From Irpex lacteus (taxonomy: Eukaryota > Basidiomycota > Agaricomycetes > Polyporales > Irpicaceae): a stretch of DNA of 27,531 nucleotides. The DNA lies in the NCBI GenBank assembly GCA_001986395.2, contig MQVO02000118.1:1-27531 (forward strand), given 5' to 3'. How positions within the stretch are numbered: position 1 is the stretch's first letter; each line of letters starts with the position of its first letter. The notes beneath the pieces are model-generated. The model was not told the origin of the DNA and did not search any database. It saw only the letters and a list, made by a program, of their open reading frames with translations. Below are positions 18,082-27,531 of this stretch, piece by piece. The position numbers were made by a program, and so were the translations under genes.

Positions 18082-19889
18082 TCATTTATCATTATCCTCA
18101 TTTGATGATTTACTCTCATTAATATTACTTTCAGGAGTATCATCTTGAGTTTTATCAGCCCACACATCATCTAATATTTTAGAGATAGAATCATCTCTTT
18201 TAATAGATTCTAAATCAACTGGGCTGGCAAACTCATCATGATAATTATAAATAGATTTATTAAACTCTTTTGGAGTCTTATCTACATTAGAATTATGATC
18301 ATGATCGTAAGAACTTCCTTCACTTGACCAATAATTTTCATCATTAGGTTCATTATATCTTCTTACATCACGTTCTAAATCTTTATCTTCCATATATGCA
18401 TCATTTATTCTATAGATATTAGGCTTAAATTTTGAATCTTTATCATGCTCATTCTTATATTCATGGGGAATATTTGAATTATCATGAGTATCAGTATCAA
18501 AAATAGTTGTAGGTGCTTGCTCTCTTAGAGCTCTCTTATTACTAATCATTTTATGGAATGCATCAAGTATTGGATGTCTACGCTGAGGTTCTTCTTCTTC
18601 ATCATCTAAACTCACTGTAGCTCTATCTGCTTTAGTTTGTTTAGATGATTTATTTGTATCCTCTTGTTATCTTTACCTTTATCATTTTTACCTTTATCAT
18701 CTTCTGTTTGATGATCATTCACCTCAGATTTATGAGATTGAGGTTGATGATCACTAACATCAGATTTAGGAGATTGAGGTTGATTGTTAGAAGATTTATT
18801 AGATGATCCTTCAGCTGGATTTACATCATTTTTGGGACCTGGACCTTTACCTTTTTCATACTCATGTTCACTCCATGCTTTCTGATCATCAGCAGGAATA
18901 TTTGCAGGGTCAATAGGAGTAGATTTTATTGGGTTTTTAGCTTCATTAAATGCATTTTCCATACTAAAGTTTTTAAGTGTATCTTTAACAGAAGGTGCAT
19001 GTAATGGTGAGTTGTGTCCAGTACCAGCTACAGATTGTTTTAAATAACTTGTTTTCTCAAATGCTGCTGAGGGATCGAAGGGTCCGCTCGGTTTTGCAGG
19101 AGTGTGTACACCTGTACCATGTACAAATACATCGTGAGCTTCTTGAACCTCTCTTAACCTAGTCTCTCTCAACAATCTTTCACTGTTACTTTCACCAAAT
19201 ACAGCTAATCTTAATCTATTAAACCAGTTATCATGAGGATTATCCATTGTATATGGAAATTGTGCACGATTTACTGTATTTGGATTAGTTTGATCATGCA
19301 TAAAATTATTGAACGCATCTGATGTATTTGCTCCAGATACCCAATGGAACGGATTGAACCAATTCAATGCTGTTCTGTAGTTACCTGTCACCATTGTAAG
19401 ACCATCATATAACCAATATATGGGGTTTCTGTGTGTTCTTGCATCATTTATTTGTATATCAGGTTGATCACCAGGTGCACCTAATCCATTCTGTGGAACA
19501 TTATTATTACATTAGGAGTTCTATTCCATGGAAATAAATTTGTTATGATTGATGGATCTTTGTATACTGAAAATGCTGTGAATATTACTCCAAATGAGAC
19601 AATTCCACCAACTACCCACCATACCCATGTAGGTACCCAACTATCTGTATGTGTCTTCCCTGTAAGTGACTCATATATTGTTGTGGGTATTTTACTGAAA
19701 TTGGATTCTATCTTGGGTACGGTGTATCTGTCCATACTTCCTGAGGAGAATATATTTGGATTTACAGGTCTGGTGTCGTATGAGTTTGAGCCCCATCTCC
19801 ATATTTTCCAATCTGGATCTGGTGGTGGTCTTGGTACTAGCCACTCATCAAATAGTCTGTAAATCCATCCAAATAATCTCTTTGTACCA
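18082..19889 (-). pseudogene. Large membrane-anchored protein of unknown function, about 600 codons, with three phase breaks
   Basis: Open segments join in order on the minus strand. From an ATG at 19889 (MVQR), one frame over, comes LFGWIYRLFDEWLVPRPPPD then DWKIWRWGSNSYDTRPVNPN. This is in phase with MDRYTVPKIESNFSKIPTTI and one membrane segment (WVWWVVGGIVSFGVIFTAFS, then KDPSIITNLFPW). A break in an AAT run at about 19505 leads to NGLGAPGDQPDIQIND, NPIYWLYDGLTMVTGNYRTA and a Pro/Ser/Lys-rich, repeat-containing stretch (NQPQSPKSDVSDHQPQSHKS). A third break at about 18662 leads to DTNKSSKQTKADRATVSLDD and a strongly acidic tail ending NESKSSNEDNDK. Pieces fit without gaps, so one gene is likely. 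No family is recognised. The layout suggests a tail-anchored or single-pass protein with a long disordered hydrophilic domain. It is either recently broken or intact with consensus errors. Confidence 0.6.
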
Positions 19890-20108
19890 TAGTATAAAAT
19901 ATATTATATTTATTTTTTATAGTTACTTTACTAACTAAATAGTAAGTTTAGAGGTTTAGTGTATAGCTAATTTGATAATAACAATCCACCATCTTCATCT
20001 TAATAATAAGGAAGGTGTTTCTCCTTATTTTATACCTTTTTATTTATTTAATAATAAAAAGGGGAAAAAATGATAAATGGTATTAGTTATTGTAGTATTA
20101 TTTTTATA

Positions 20109-20180
20109 GGTGCCAAGAGGAATTGAACCTCTGAAAAAAGTATTAACAGTACTCCACATTAACCACTCTGACATGGCACC
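20109..20180 (-). tRNA. trnN: tRNA-Asn (GUU)
   Basis: On the minus strand acceptor GGTGCCA pairs with TGGCACC. The anticodon arm is GAGTA-CTGTTAA-TACTT, giving anticodon GTT. The T arm is AGAGG-TTCAATT-CCTCT. Length 72. Confidence 0.92.
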
Positions 20181-20221
20181 CTAATTTTTATAAGTTAAAA
20201 TATTTTATTTTTTTTAAGTAT

Positions 20222-20293
20222 ATGGTAGGCGTGACTCGAACACGCTAGGGCTCTTTCCCAAAAAGAGTAACAATCCACTTAGTCTTCTACCAT
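20222..20293 (-). tRNA. trnP: tRNA-Pro (UGG)
   Basis: On the minus strand acceptor ATGGTAG pairs with CTACCAT. The anticodon arm is CTCTT-TTTGGGA-AAGAG with anticodon TGG. The T arm is GCGTG-TTCGAGT-CACGC. Discriminator A. It sits about 70 bases before the second 3.19-kb repeat. Confidence 0.94.
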
Positions 20294-20538
20294 TCTTGTT
20301 TTTATCCTTGCCCCCATACTCTTTTTCTTTTTAATTCTTAAAAAGAAATAATATAAAAAAAGGATCCCCAAAAAACATCCCCAAAAACTAGGTATTATAA
20401 ATAATTCTAACTAGTTTTTTTGGGATTATTTCTACCGCGACCCTAGTTTTTTGGGTTTAAATAATAACAAAAACTTATTCTAATAATCTCTTTTAAGAAT
20501 GGAACAAAATGGAACAATCTAAGTTGAGATAAATTTGT

Positions 20539-21350
20539 TTACCCCCTTATTATTTCTTGCTGCAACCCACCATTCAACTCAAAATTTAAGGTAAAACCCC
20601 CCCCTTTTTTAATAATAATACAAAAAGGATTAATGACTAAATCACAAGTACAGGAAATCCGGTAATAAATCCAAAATCTTTTAAAATAAAATTTATCACG
20701 GAGAAGCTTATCAGTGGTATCATAAAGATGACCATCCAATTGACCTATTGTCTGATCAATCCCTCTATCCACACTTTCATCATTAAGTACTGTTCGAGTT
20801 GTGCTAAAATAACGCTTAGCATTTGCGTTTACAAACACCTTAAAACCTTGCCCTTGACAAGCTAAATCTTTGAGTTTCCCCCCCTTAACTATGACGAGCA
20901 AGATGTTACGATGAGGCACGACGTCACATATACCATCATTAACTTTCTGTTCAATAACCATAATTAGTTTATTATAGACAATTATCCCCTTATAACTAGT
21001 TAATGTATTACATTAAATTCGTACATCCTTACTATAAAATAAACCTCAACCCTCGGATGTTTTATACATTTTATAATAGTTTGCTACAGAGCCACCTCGA
21101 ACATATAGATTTATATCATACGCTGCTTTTAAATACACAAAGAAATACATTTTATAGCTCCCATAATCCTCTCCTCCATTGAAATAAATTTAAAGATTCT
21201 CCCTCCCCTAAAAATAAAAGTTAAAATAAAAAGGATAAAGTGTGTTTTATTTAAATTGGTTAATGTAAGCCCAATTTGTTTTTGACAGTTAATTCGATTA
21301 AACCTTTTTGGATTATATAAGGATGTTTTTAAACTTAATTTCTCTTCCAT
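20539..21350 (-). pseudogene. Unknown ORF in repeat copy 2 (longer open part)
   Basis: As in copy 1, but with seven C at about 20877-20883 the downstream part is open for 140 codons (20961-20539). It starts MVIEQKVNDGICDVVPHRN, then LLVIVKGGKLKDLACQGQGF and the KRYFSTTRTVLNDE block. The upstream part MEEKLSLKTSLYNPKR (21350-21129) remains in another phase, with a TAA between. No family is recognised. Comparing copies shows that run length alone decides which version looks intact. Confidence 0.45.
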
Positions 21351-21353
21351 ATC

Positions 21354-21375
21354 AAAAGGATAAGCTTATCCTTTT
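21354..21375. promoter_or_regulatory. 22-base perfect palindrome (copy 2)
   Basis: Identical to 14211-14232: AAAAGGATAAG plus its complement, four bases upstream of the minus-strand ATG at 21350. Confidence 0.6.
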
Positions 21376-21496
21376 TTTTTTTATTTAATAATTTGTATAC
21401 AAATAAACGAATCACAACTTTATCCTCGAGTTAATATATACTATGGTTATTTGTCAGTATAGTTTATTGTTAGACACAAATAATACCCACTTTTAA

Positions 21497-22052
<556 letters not shown>

Positions 22053-22054
<2 letters not shown>

Positions 22055-22244
22055 TATTGATTATTACTATAACTATCCTCTTACAAGAATACTGAGAGTT
22101 ATAGGGGGAGTAGAAGCAGTAGTCGTATTGTTAAAGAAACATTTGCTTTGCCCATATCCTCTGGATATTATTTTAGCTTTTATAGCTTTAGTTCAATTTA
22201 CCCAGACCCCACAAAAACTAGTTAGAATTAATTATAATTCCTAG
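22053..22244 (+). CDS. Small open frame of unknown function (copy 2)
   Basis: Identical to 14911-15102 (IGGVEAVVVLLKKHL and PLDIILAFIALVQF). Same doubts about coding status. Confidence 0.25.
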
Positions 22245-22346
22245 TTTTTTGGGGAAGCTTTATTTTAATTAAATTGAGTGGTTTATCTCTCTTGTTTCTG
22301 CTCTTCTTTGTTGATGTGTAATTTCATTTGCACCTGGGTAACCATC

Positions 22347-22436
22347 GTAGACCACAACTATGGATTCATTCTTACATTAGCAATTAGTAGTGTGGGTGTA
22401 TTTGGTACTCTTCTTGCTGGAGACTATAATCAATAA
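22347..22436 (+). pseudogene. nad1: nad1 exon fragment (copy 2)
   Basis: Identical to 15205-15294: NYGFILTLAISSVGVFGTLL then AG, followed by DYNQ and stop. Confidence 0.6.
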
Positions 22437-23124
22437 ATCAATAATAATAAACTATTATATTAATTCTTTTATTTTAGTTAAAAACCGGGGGGGAACTGTT
22501 TACTGTATGTAACACTAACACAGTATTGGAGTAGTTATATTTCTACAAAGTATACCCTACAATTACAATCTTAACAGATATTAACAGAGATATTAACTTG
22601 TTATAAACTTCATAATGTTAAGTTATGATTAGGTATGGTAATAAAAAATGAGATATAAAGTAAGGAATAGTAAGCTTCTACTACTCAAACATATAAAAAA
22701 GTTTGGGGAAAAGTATATTCACAGTAATATAATGTGCAGTTTGACAGTGTAAGTGTAGTAGTTTAGCTCTTATAACTAAAAATAAATTAAATTTGGGTCT
22801 CCCTATCTTATAATTTATTTCAGGAGAGAGGGAGTTACATTATAGAATACACATTCTTTTTGTTTACTTTTTCTTTAAGAGAACTGAAAAAACATAAAAA
22901 CTACTCTAAGACTATTTAGATTACTAGCGAAACTATAAAAGTTGTATAACCCTTGGATTCGGTGGTTATAGAAAGCAATGATCTCGTGATGCGAGAAATT
23001 GACTAAGAGAAAAAATAATAAAAATGAATAAATTCAATATCTTTTTATTCTTTCATTATACACAATTGATTAGTTTTGTAAGAGTTCAAATAAGTAATAA
23101 ATTTAATTTGGGGGGAAGGGTTAA

Positions 23125-23292
23125 TTCTTTTATTTTAGTTAAAAACCATTGATCTTTTCTATCCAATAAAACACCAGTATATATATTTAGTTTAGTATTA
23201 ATAGCTAAAGCTAAACTTTCTACATCTGATTTAGAATAACTGTTTGTGTATATTCTAACTCTATTTCTACCTTTATCAAAATTATATTTATT
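23125..23292 (-). pseudogene. LAGLIDADG endonuclease C-terminal fragment (copy 2)
   Basis: Identical to 15982-16149 (RIYTNSYSKSDVESL, NIYTGVLLDRKDQWFL). Confidence 0.7.
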
Positions 23293-23997
23293 TTATATTT
23301 ATCTTTTCTTTATGATTTTAATTTAGGTATATTCTATTTGTTAGCCGTATCATCTTTAGCAACTTAATTTATAAGGAATACTCTTAGCCGGATGCCGCCA
23401 GTACCAAAATAATAGTAAGTTGTGATTTATATTTTTTATATGAAAGTGTAAGCTTTTTACTTCTTTTATGTTGAGGACTCCAATTATTTAATAATAATAC
23501 ATATTATTTACTCTCCTGTGACTGTGTAATTTATTTAATTTTATTTTAAGTAGAGGGTCCCCCTATTAAATTTTATTTATTATCATAGCAATATATTTCT
23601 TATCTTATTACATCTTTATTAATTTAATTCATTTTATTTATTTTACACTTATAAATAGTAAACAATAATATTCCGTTTATATTAGTTATAAATCAAATTA
23701 AAAATAGCAATCAATCCTATACACTAACCATTTTATGGAATTGTAGTATACCTAGCTATTTTAAAACAAATTATTATAATTTAATATAAACAAAATTTAA
23801 TATATAAAAATGGAAAATATATTAAAAAAAGGGAGGGTGTGATTTTTAATTAAATCAGCTACAGTACATCAATCTTTAAAATTAAAAAATTTTTACCCAA
23901 GGGACACTCTTATTTTACCAAAGAAAATAGTGATAAAAAGAAGAGTGACTTTATTATTTTTCTTCAATTAACTATATTTTTATTCTTTAACATTACT

Positions 23998-24043
23998 CCC
24001 CAAAAAACTAGTTAGAATTATTTCTAATTCCTAGTTTTTTGGG
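23998..24043. repeat. Hairpin repeat element (copy H6)
   Basis: CCCC, A-run, CTAGTTAGAATT, short loop, AATTCCTAG, T-run, GGG: the H4 orientation, with a loop differing by a few bases. Confidence 0.9.
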
Positions 24044-24450
24044 TCATTATTATTTATTATAATAGTTAAAATAACTTTATTATCTTTATTTTTCTTTATA
24101 TTCTCTTTAATCTTTAGCTTTACTCAAAGGGGCTAGTCGTAGTTCAAATGATCTAGTTTTAGTTAGTTAAATAAAGAAGATAGTAAAGTTACCTCTTCGA
24201 TCTTTAGTTTCACTCATTAGACTGATTGCTAAAGTTCAAATTATTAATAGTTTGGGAATATAAACAAAAATTAAATATATAAAATGGAAGACTAACCGTC
24301 CACCTATTTTTTTTATTATCTAATTTATTTTGTTCCCTCCTCCCTAATTCTTTTATTTAAATATAATATAAAATTTTACTATAATTCCTTACAAAAATAA
24401 TGTAGACTTAGTTGCTCACTTAATCTTATTTACTTTATTTACTTAACCTT

Positions 24451-24491
24451 CCCCCAAAAAACTAATTATTTCTAATTCCTAGTTTTTTGGG
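24451..24491. repeat. Hairpin repeat element (copy H7, shortened)
   Basis: CCCCC, A-run, CTAATTATTTC, then TAATTCCTAG, T-run, GGG. The left arm lacks about 5 bases compared with H6. Confidence 0.85.
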
Positions 24492-24566
24492 ATTAGCTAA
24501 TTCAACTAAACTATTTTTAATAAACTAACTAATGGTACTATAATTAAGAAATGGTGCAAAGTATAG

Positions 24567-24833
24567 AACTGTATTTATTTGTTAAAATTCTATAAATGAA
24601 ACTCTATAAATAAAATTTTTACGTTGCTCCACCTCCTAGATAAAGGACAAATTGGAGGTACTGTTTACGGACGTTATGTTTCTTTAGTTTATACTTTATT
24701 CATGGAAAAACAAAATAATATTGTAACAGCCAATAAGAGATTATATCCTTTTACAGAGTGAATCCGTTTATGAGTTGGAGTGAGAAATTGTCAATGGTTT
24801 TATACGGTGATTCACCTGAAGCTAAGATCTTAA
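24567..24833 (+). pseudogene. Unrecognised open segment, 88 codons
   Basis: Opens after a TAG, with three TGA codons read as Trp and no clear start. It reads NKIFTLLHLLDKGQIGGTVY, GRYVSLVYTLFMEKQNNIVT, then NKRLYPFTEWIRLWVG. Looks like protein sequence but the family is not recognised. It stops just before TTAAGGTAAAATATAATT, a phrase repeated at 25439-25456 beside the next hairpin element. Confidence 0.3.
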
Positions 24834-25366
24834 GGTAAAATATAATTTACCATTTATATATACCTATAGTTAATTCTCTAATAATAATTTAATATAAAGA
24901 TTAATAAATGCTAGTTAAAGTTTAATAGAGTTATATTTGGAATAGTAATAAATGAGTTATTAAATAAATTAGTATATCAGTGCAAAGTAAATAAAAAGTG
25001 AAAGAGAGAGTATAATTCTTTAGTCTTGCACAGAAAAGAAAAAGAGTAAAGTAAAAAAAAAATCCTAGCAATAAGCTTATATAAAAATAACTATCTGTTT
25101 TTTAGTTGGAAATGGATTAGAGTTGTCATAAAGTTATAGGGCATATGTAACTAAGTAGTGCAGTGGTAAGAGGAAAGTGTGTATAGATTAAATATAAAAA
25201 AAATTAAAGTAGTGATATAAATTAAAATTATTTATTTTAACAGATTAAAATTTTACTATATTTATTTTCTTTAGTAAAGATTATTTACAAGGATAGGAGG
25301 ATAAATCAAGAGAGTCAGTAATTAATTATCTAAGTTATACAGTTTACTTCTATGAACCTATACCCT
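24834..25366. other. AT-rich spacer
   Basis: No gene, RNA or clear structure seen on either strand. Confidence 0.5.
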
Positions 25367-25425
25367 CCCAAAAAACATCCCCAAAAACTAGGTATTATAA
25401 ATAATTCTAACTAGTTTTTTTGGGG
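25367..25425. repeat. Left-end hairpin element, third occurrence
   Basis: The same block that begins both 3.19-kb repeats, including the CATCC prefix and GGGGATTATTTCTAC suffix. Here it precedes a different cargo: endonuclease plus cox1 exon sequence ending in R2. Confidence 0.9.
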
Positions 25426-25476
25426 ATTATTTCTACTCTTAAGGTAAAATATAATTAGAGCTGCAACCCTAGAATA

Positions 25477-25889
<413 letters not shown>

Positions 25890-25912
25890 TTATAGTTGTG
25901 AAGGTCTATGCT

Positions 25913-26194
25913 AATTATATTACCCTAACTATCTCTACAGTAGTATTAATTCTATCACTACAGATATGGTATTCCTTCTATATTTCTTTAAGTTAATATA
26001 AAGCAGTAGAGGATTATGTTACCTTATTGTCATCTACATATGGAGCCATTAATCTATACATAGTTATACTTACTACCTTTATAACGCCTATCTATGTACT
26101 AGCTAGTTGGAATAATGTATATCATAATGTACCTGCATTTATAATTGCTATTTTGTAGTGCTAGATATTCTTCTTTTTGATATTTTATTTAAGT
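25913..26194 (+). pseudogene. nad4: nad4 fragment A, in-frame stop and frameshift
   Basis: ND4 is a proton-pumping subunit of complex I. The fragment reads NYITLTISTVVLILSLQIWY, a TAA at 25994, then in the same phase YGAINLYIVILTTFITPIYV and LASWNN, matching nad4 around GIDGINLYIVLLTTFITPI. It stops at 26156; one base over it continues VVLDILLFDILF, matching nad4 FVVLDLLLFYI. Two lesions in so short a piece suggest a dead copy. It follows R2/R3 sequence directly on its left. Confidence 0.75.
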
Positions 26195-26271
26195 ACCTCC
26201 CCTATTCTTTTTATTAATAATTACCTTCATTTGTTCGATCCACCGCATGTAGCTGTGAAGCTTCAGTCCTG

Positions 26272-26505
26272 TCAGAGGGTGAAGCCCGGAGAATAGAAGA
26301 AAGTAACCACTGTTGTCAGATCCCGTAGTGAAGTCATAACCAAAGTATTATAACCATCTGATGTGTGAATCTTTACACGAGTGTTAAATAGTAGCCGCAG
26401 TGCTTCAAACAGTACTAGATGTGGACGTTGCTTCAGACTAAAACAGAAATCACCGTTGGACTTAATATGGAAGGATCCTTCAGCAATAGTAAATCCTACT
26501 ACCAT
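26272..26505 (-). pseudogene. LAGLIDADG endonuclease, C-terminal domain
   Basis: Reads VGFTIAEGSFHIKSNGDFCF, SLKQRPHLVLFEALRLLFNT and HTSDGYNTLVMTSLRDLTTV. GFTIAEGSF is the second LAGLIDADG helix. Codon usage matches the N-terminal piece at 25477-25668, and both are on the minus strand. However, this C-terminal half lies upstream of the N-terminal half, with a cox1 exon and nad4 sequence between, so the order is scrambled or they come from two genes. It begins beside a half hairpin element (26504-26520). Confidence 0.75.
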
Positions 26506-26539
26506 CCAAAAAAACTAGTTAGAATTATTTTAGGGTACA

Positions 26540-26574
26540 GACTGTGTAATTTATTTAATTTTATTTTAAGTAGA
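26540..26574. repeat. R2 motif followed by GGGTC
   Basis: Full 35-bp copy, only about 25 bases after the half hairpin element at 26504-26520. This gives a minimal hairpin-to-R2 unit with almost no cargo. Confidence 0.9.
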
Positions 26575-26579
26575 GGGTC

Positions 26580-27159
26580 TATTTAACAATATAATTCTAA
26601 CTAATACCCTTTGTGGAATATGGATAGACTAAGTAAATAGCTATCTTATTATTTATTCTAATTCTCTTAACCTAAAGGATAATAATACTCTATTTATTTA
26701 ACTGAGTGTCCTCCCTCCAATTAACTTGGGTTCCAAAGAGTTAAGATTAGTACTAGAGGGATTCCCCCTTGTGTCCTCCCTCCAATTAACTTACAAATAA
26801 TAACTAAAGAATCAGAGTCCCAAAAACACTAGGAATTAGAATTCATTCTAATTAGTTTTTTGGGGGTTTGTTAGAATAAGAATAAATTTAATTAAACAAT
26901 TAAAATAAATTAATGTTTGTTCTCTCAAAGATGAGTAAAGTTAAAGAATTTAAAGGGAGCTAGCGATTAATAATAAATAATCTTAGAATAATATTTTTAT
27001 AATTATTTAACTCTTTTCCCTACTCTATTTATTTAACTCTTCAAAAGAATAATAGTTTATTGTAATCACTCTCCACTCCACTTTAGTGGCTAGTGGCTTA
27101 ATAAATTATTTAATTATTTTTGGTAGGGTTATTAAAATTTAATTAAATTTTAAATTAGG
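26580..27159. other. AT-rich spacer with short repeats
   Basis: No gene seen. It contains a spaced direct duplication of GTGTCCTCCCTCCAATTAAC (26706-26725 and 26771-26790) and a hairpin element at 26819-26866. Confidence 0.7.
26819..26866. repeat. Hairpin repeat element (copy H10)
   Basis: CCC, A-run with one C, CTAGGAATTAGAATT, ATTCTAATTAG, T-run, GGGGG. It has the H1 orientation with a few substitutions, and is the left neighbour of nad4 fragment B. Confidence 0.9.
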
Positions 27160-27351
27160 GCACCTATAATAACATTAAGACAAACTGATCTGATAGTTAT
27201 AGTAGCTTAGAGTTCTTTATCTCATATGGCTGTATGTATATTAAGTATATTCTCTTATAGTATCACAGGTTTAACTGGTAGTTTAGTATTATCAGTAGCT
27301 CATGGTTTTGTATCATCAGGTCTACTTATTAAAGTAGGAGAAAGGGAATAG
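27160..27351 (+). pseudogene. nad4: nad4 fragment B with in-frame stop
   Basis: Reads APIITLRQTDLIVIVA, a TAG at 27208 where nad4 normally has Tyr, then SSLSHMAVCILSIFSYSITG and LSVAHGFVSSGLLIKVG. This matches the nad4 core (LRQTDLKVIIAYSSVSHM...SLAHGFVSxGLF). It belongs downstream of fragment A in intact nad4 and lies downstream here on the same strand, so the two may derive from one nad4 copy split by the scrambled region. It ends about 17 bases before R2. Confidence 0.8.
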
Positions 27352-27367
27352 ATTAAAAAGAAAGAAA

Positions 27368-27531
27368 GACTGTGTAATTTATTTAATTTTATTTTAAGTA
27401 GATTAAAAAAGTATTGATTGTCTTTATTTGCATCAACAAAATCTCAGTCTCAGTAAAGTATTTCTAGTGCATGTGTTAGAAGTGTTGTTGGTAGTACTCA
27501 GCAGTGAACTGGTATGTATAGAAAAAGTATA
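27368..27531. repeat. R2+R3 module, repeat of 16377-16539, cut by the window end
   Basis: The last 164 bases repeat 16377-16539, with one extra A in a run near the end. The repeat therefore continues past R2 into the start of the hypothetical ORF at 16416. How far it extends beyond the window is unknown. Confidence 0.95.

Larger units (their letters stand above)
23555..24566. other. AT-rich spacer with two hairpin elements
   Basis: No gene seen. Hairpin elements lie at 23998-24043 (CTAGTTAGAATT orientation) and 24451-24491 (shortened arm CTAATTATTTCTAATTCCTAG is split by a deletion in the left arm). Confidence 0.6.

Noticed and set aside
19545..19938. Plus-strand open frames opposite the large unknown gene
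   Set aside because: The minus-strand reading gives continuous protein-like segments with a membrane helix; these are antisense shadows.

Overview
This window looks like an accessory, repeat-rich part of a large fungal mitochondrial genome, most likely from an Agaricomycete (Basidiomycota). The evidence is an AT-rich background, Agaricomycete-type rps3, adjacent nad4L and nad5, mitochondrial tRNAs, group I intron and homing-endonuclease remains, UGA read as Trp in several reading frames, and a remnant of a plasmid-type family B DNA polymerase. No rRNA and no complete cob, cox1, nad1 or nad4 is present. The species cannot be named from the sequence alone.

Layout. 1-2460 (+): the tail of a LAGLIDADG intron endonuclease, a cob exon, group I intron core sequence, a second endonuclease tail, and a degraded tRNA-like element. 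2833-3848 (+): rps3, interrupted by a 53-bp hairpin element. 3944-6418 (+): a large eroded reading frame of unknown identity. 6903-9447: nad5 and nad4L on the minus strand, nad5 with a one-base homopolymer frameshift, and an unidentified plus-strand ORF at the nad5 3' end. 9540-11611: AT-rich spacer, a membrane protein of unknown function (-), and tRNA-Asp (+). 11650-13223: a GC-rich hairpin cluster, a dead dpo fragment and AT-rich spacer. 13224-16411 and 20366-23554 are two nearly identical 3.19-kb direct repeats. They carry a cox1 exon fused to endonuclease sequence, a nad1 fragment, a LAGLIDADG fragment and an unknown ORF. Between them lie decayed unknown ORFs, a large frameshifted gene of unknown function (18082-19889, -), tRNA-Asn and tRNA-Pro. 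23555-27531 is a mosaic: hairpin elements, a second cox1 exon with different codon usage, two halves of a LAGLIDADG endonuclease, and two nad4 fragments with in-frame stops.

Two short interspersed families appear to organise the mosaic. One is a hairpin family with C-runs and G-runs at its ends and a CTAG-centred imperfect palindrome. The other is a 35-bp motif called R2 here. Several gene-fragment cargoes are bounded by a hairpin element on the left and R2 on the right, and the large duplication ends exactly at these two elements.

A caution applies throughout. nad5, which should be essential, is broken by one missing base in a homopolymer, and the two 3.19-kb copies differ only by single-base length changes in short runs. 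Some of the apparent frameshifts may therefore be long-read consensus errors rather than biology.
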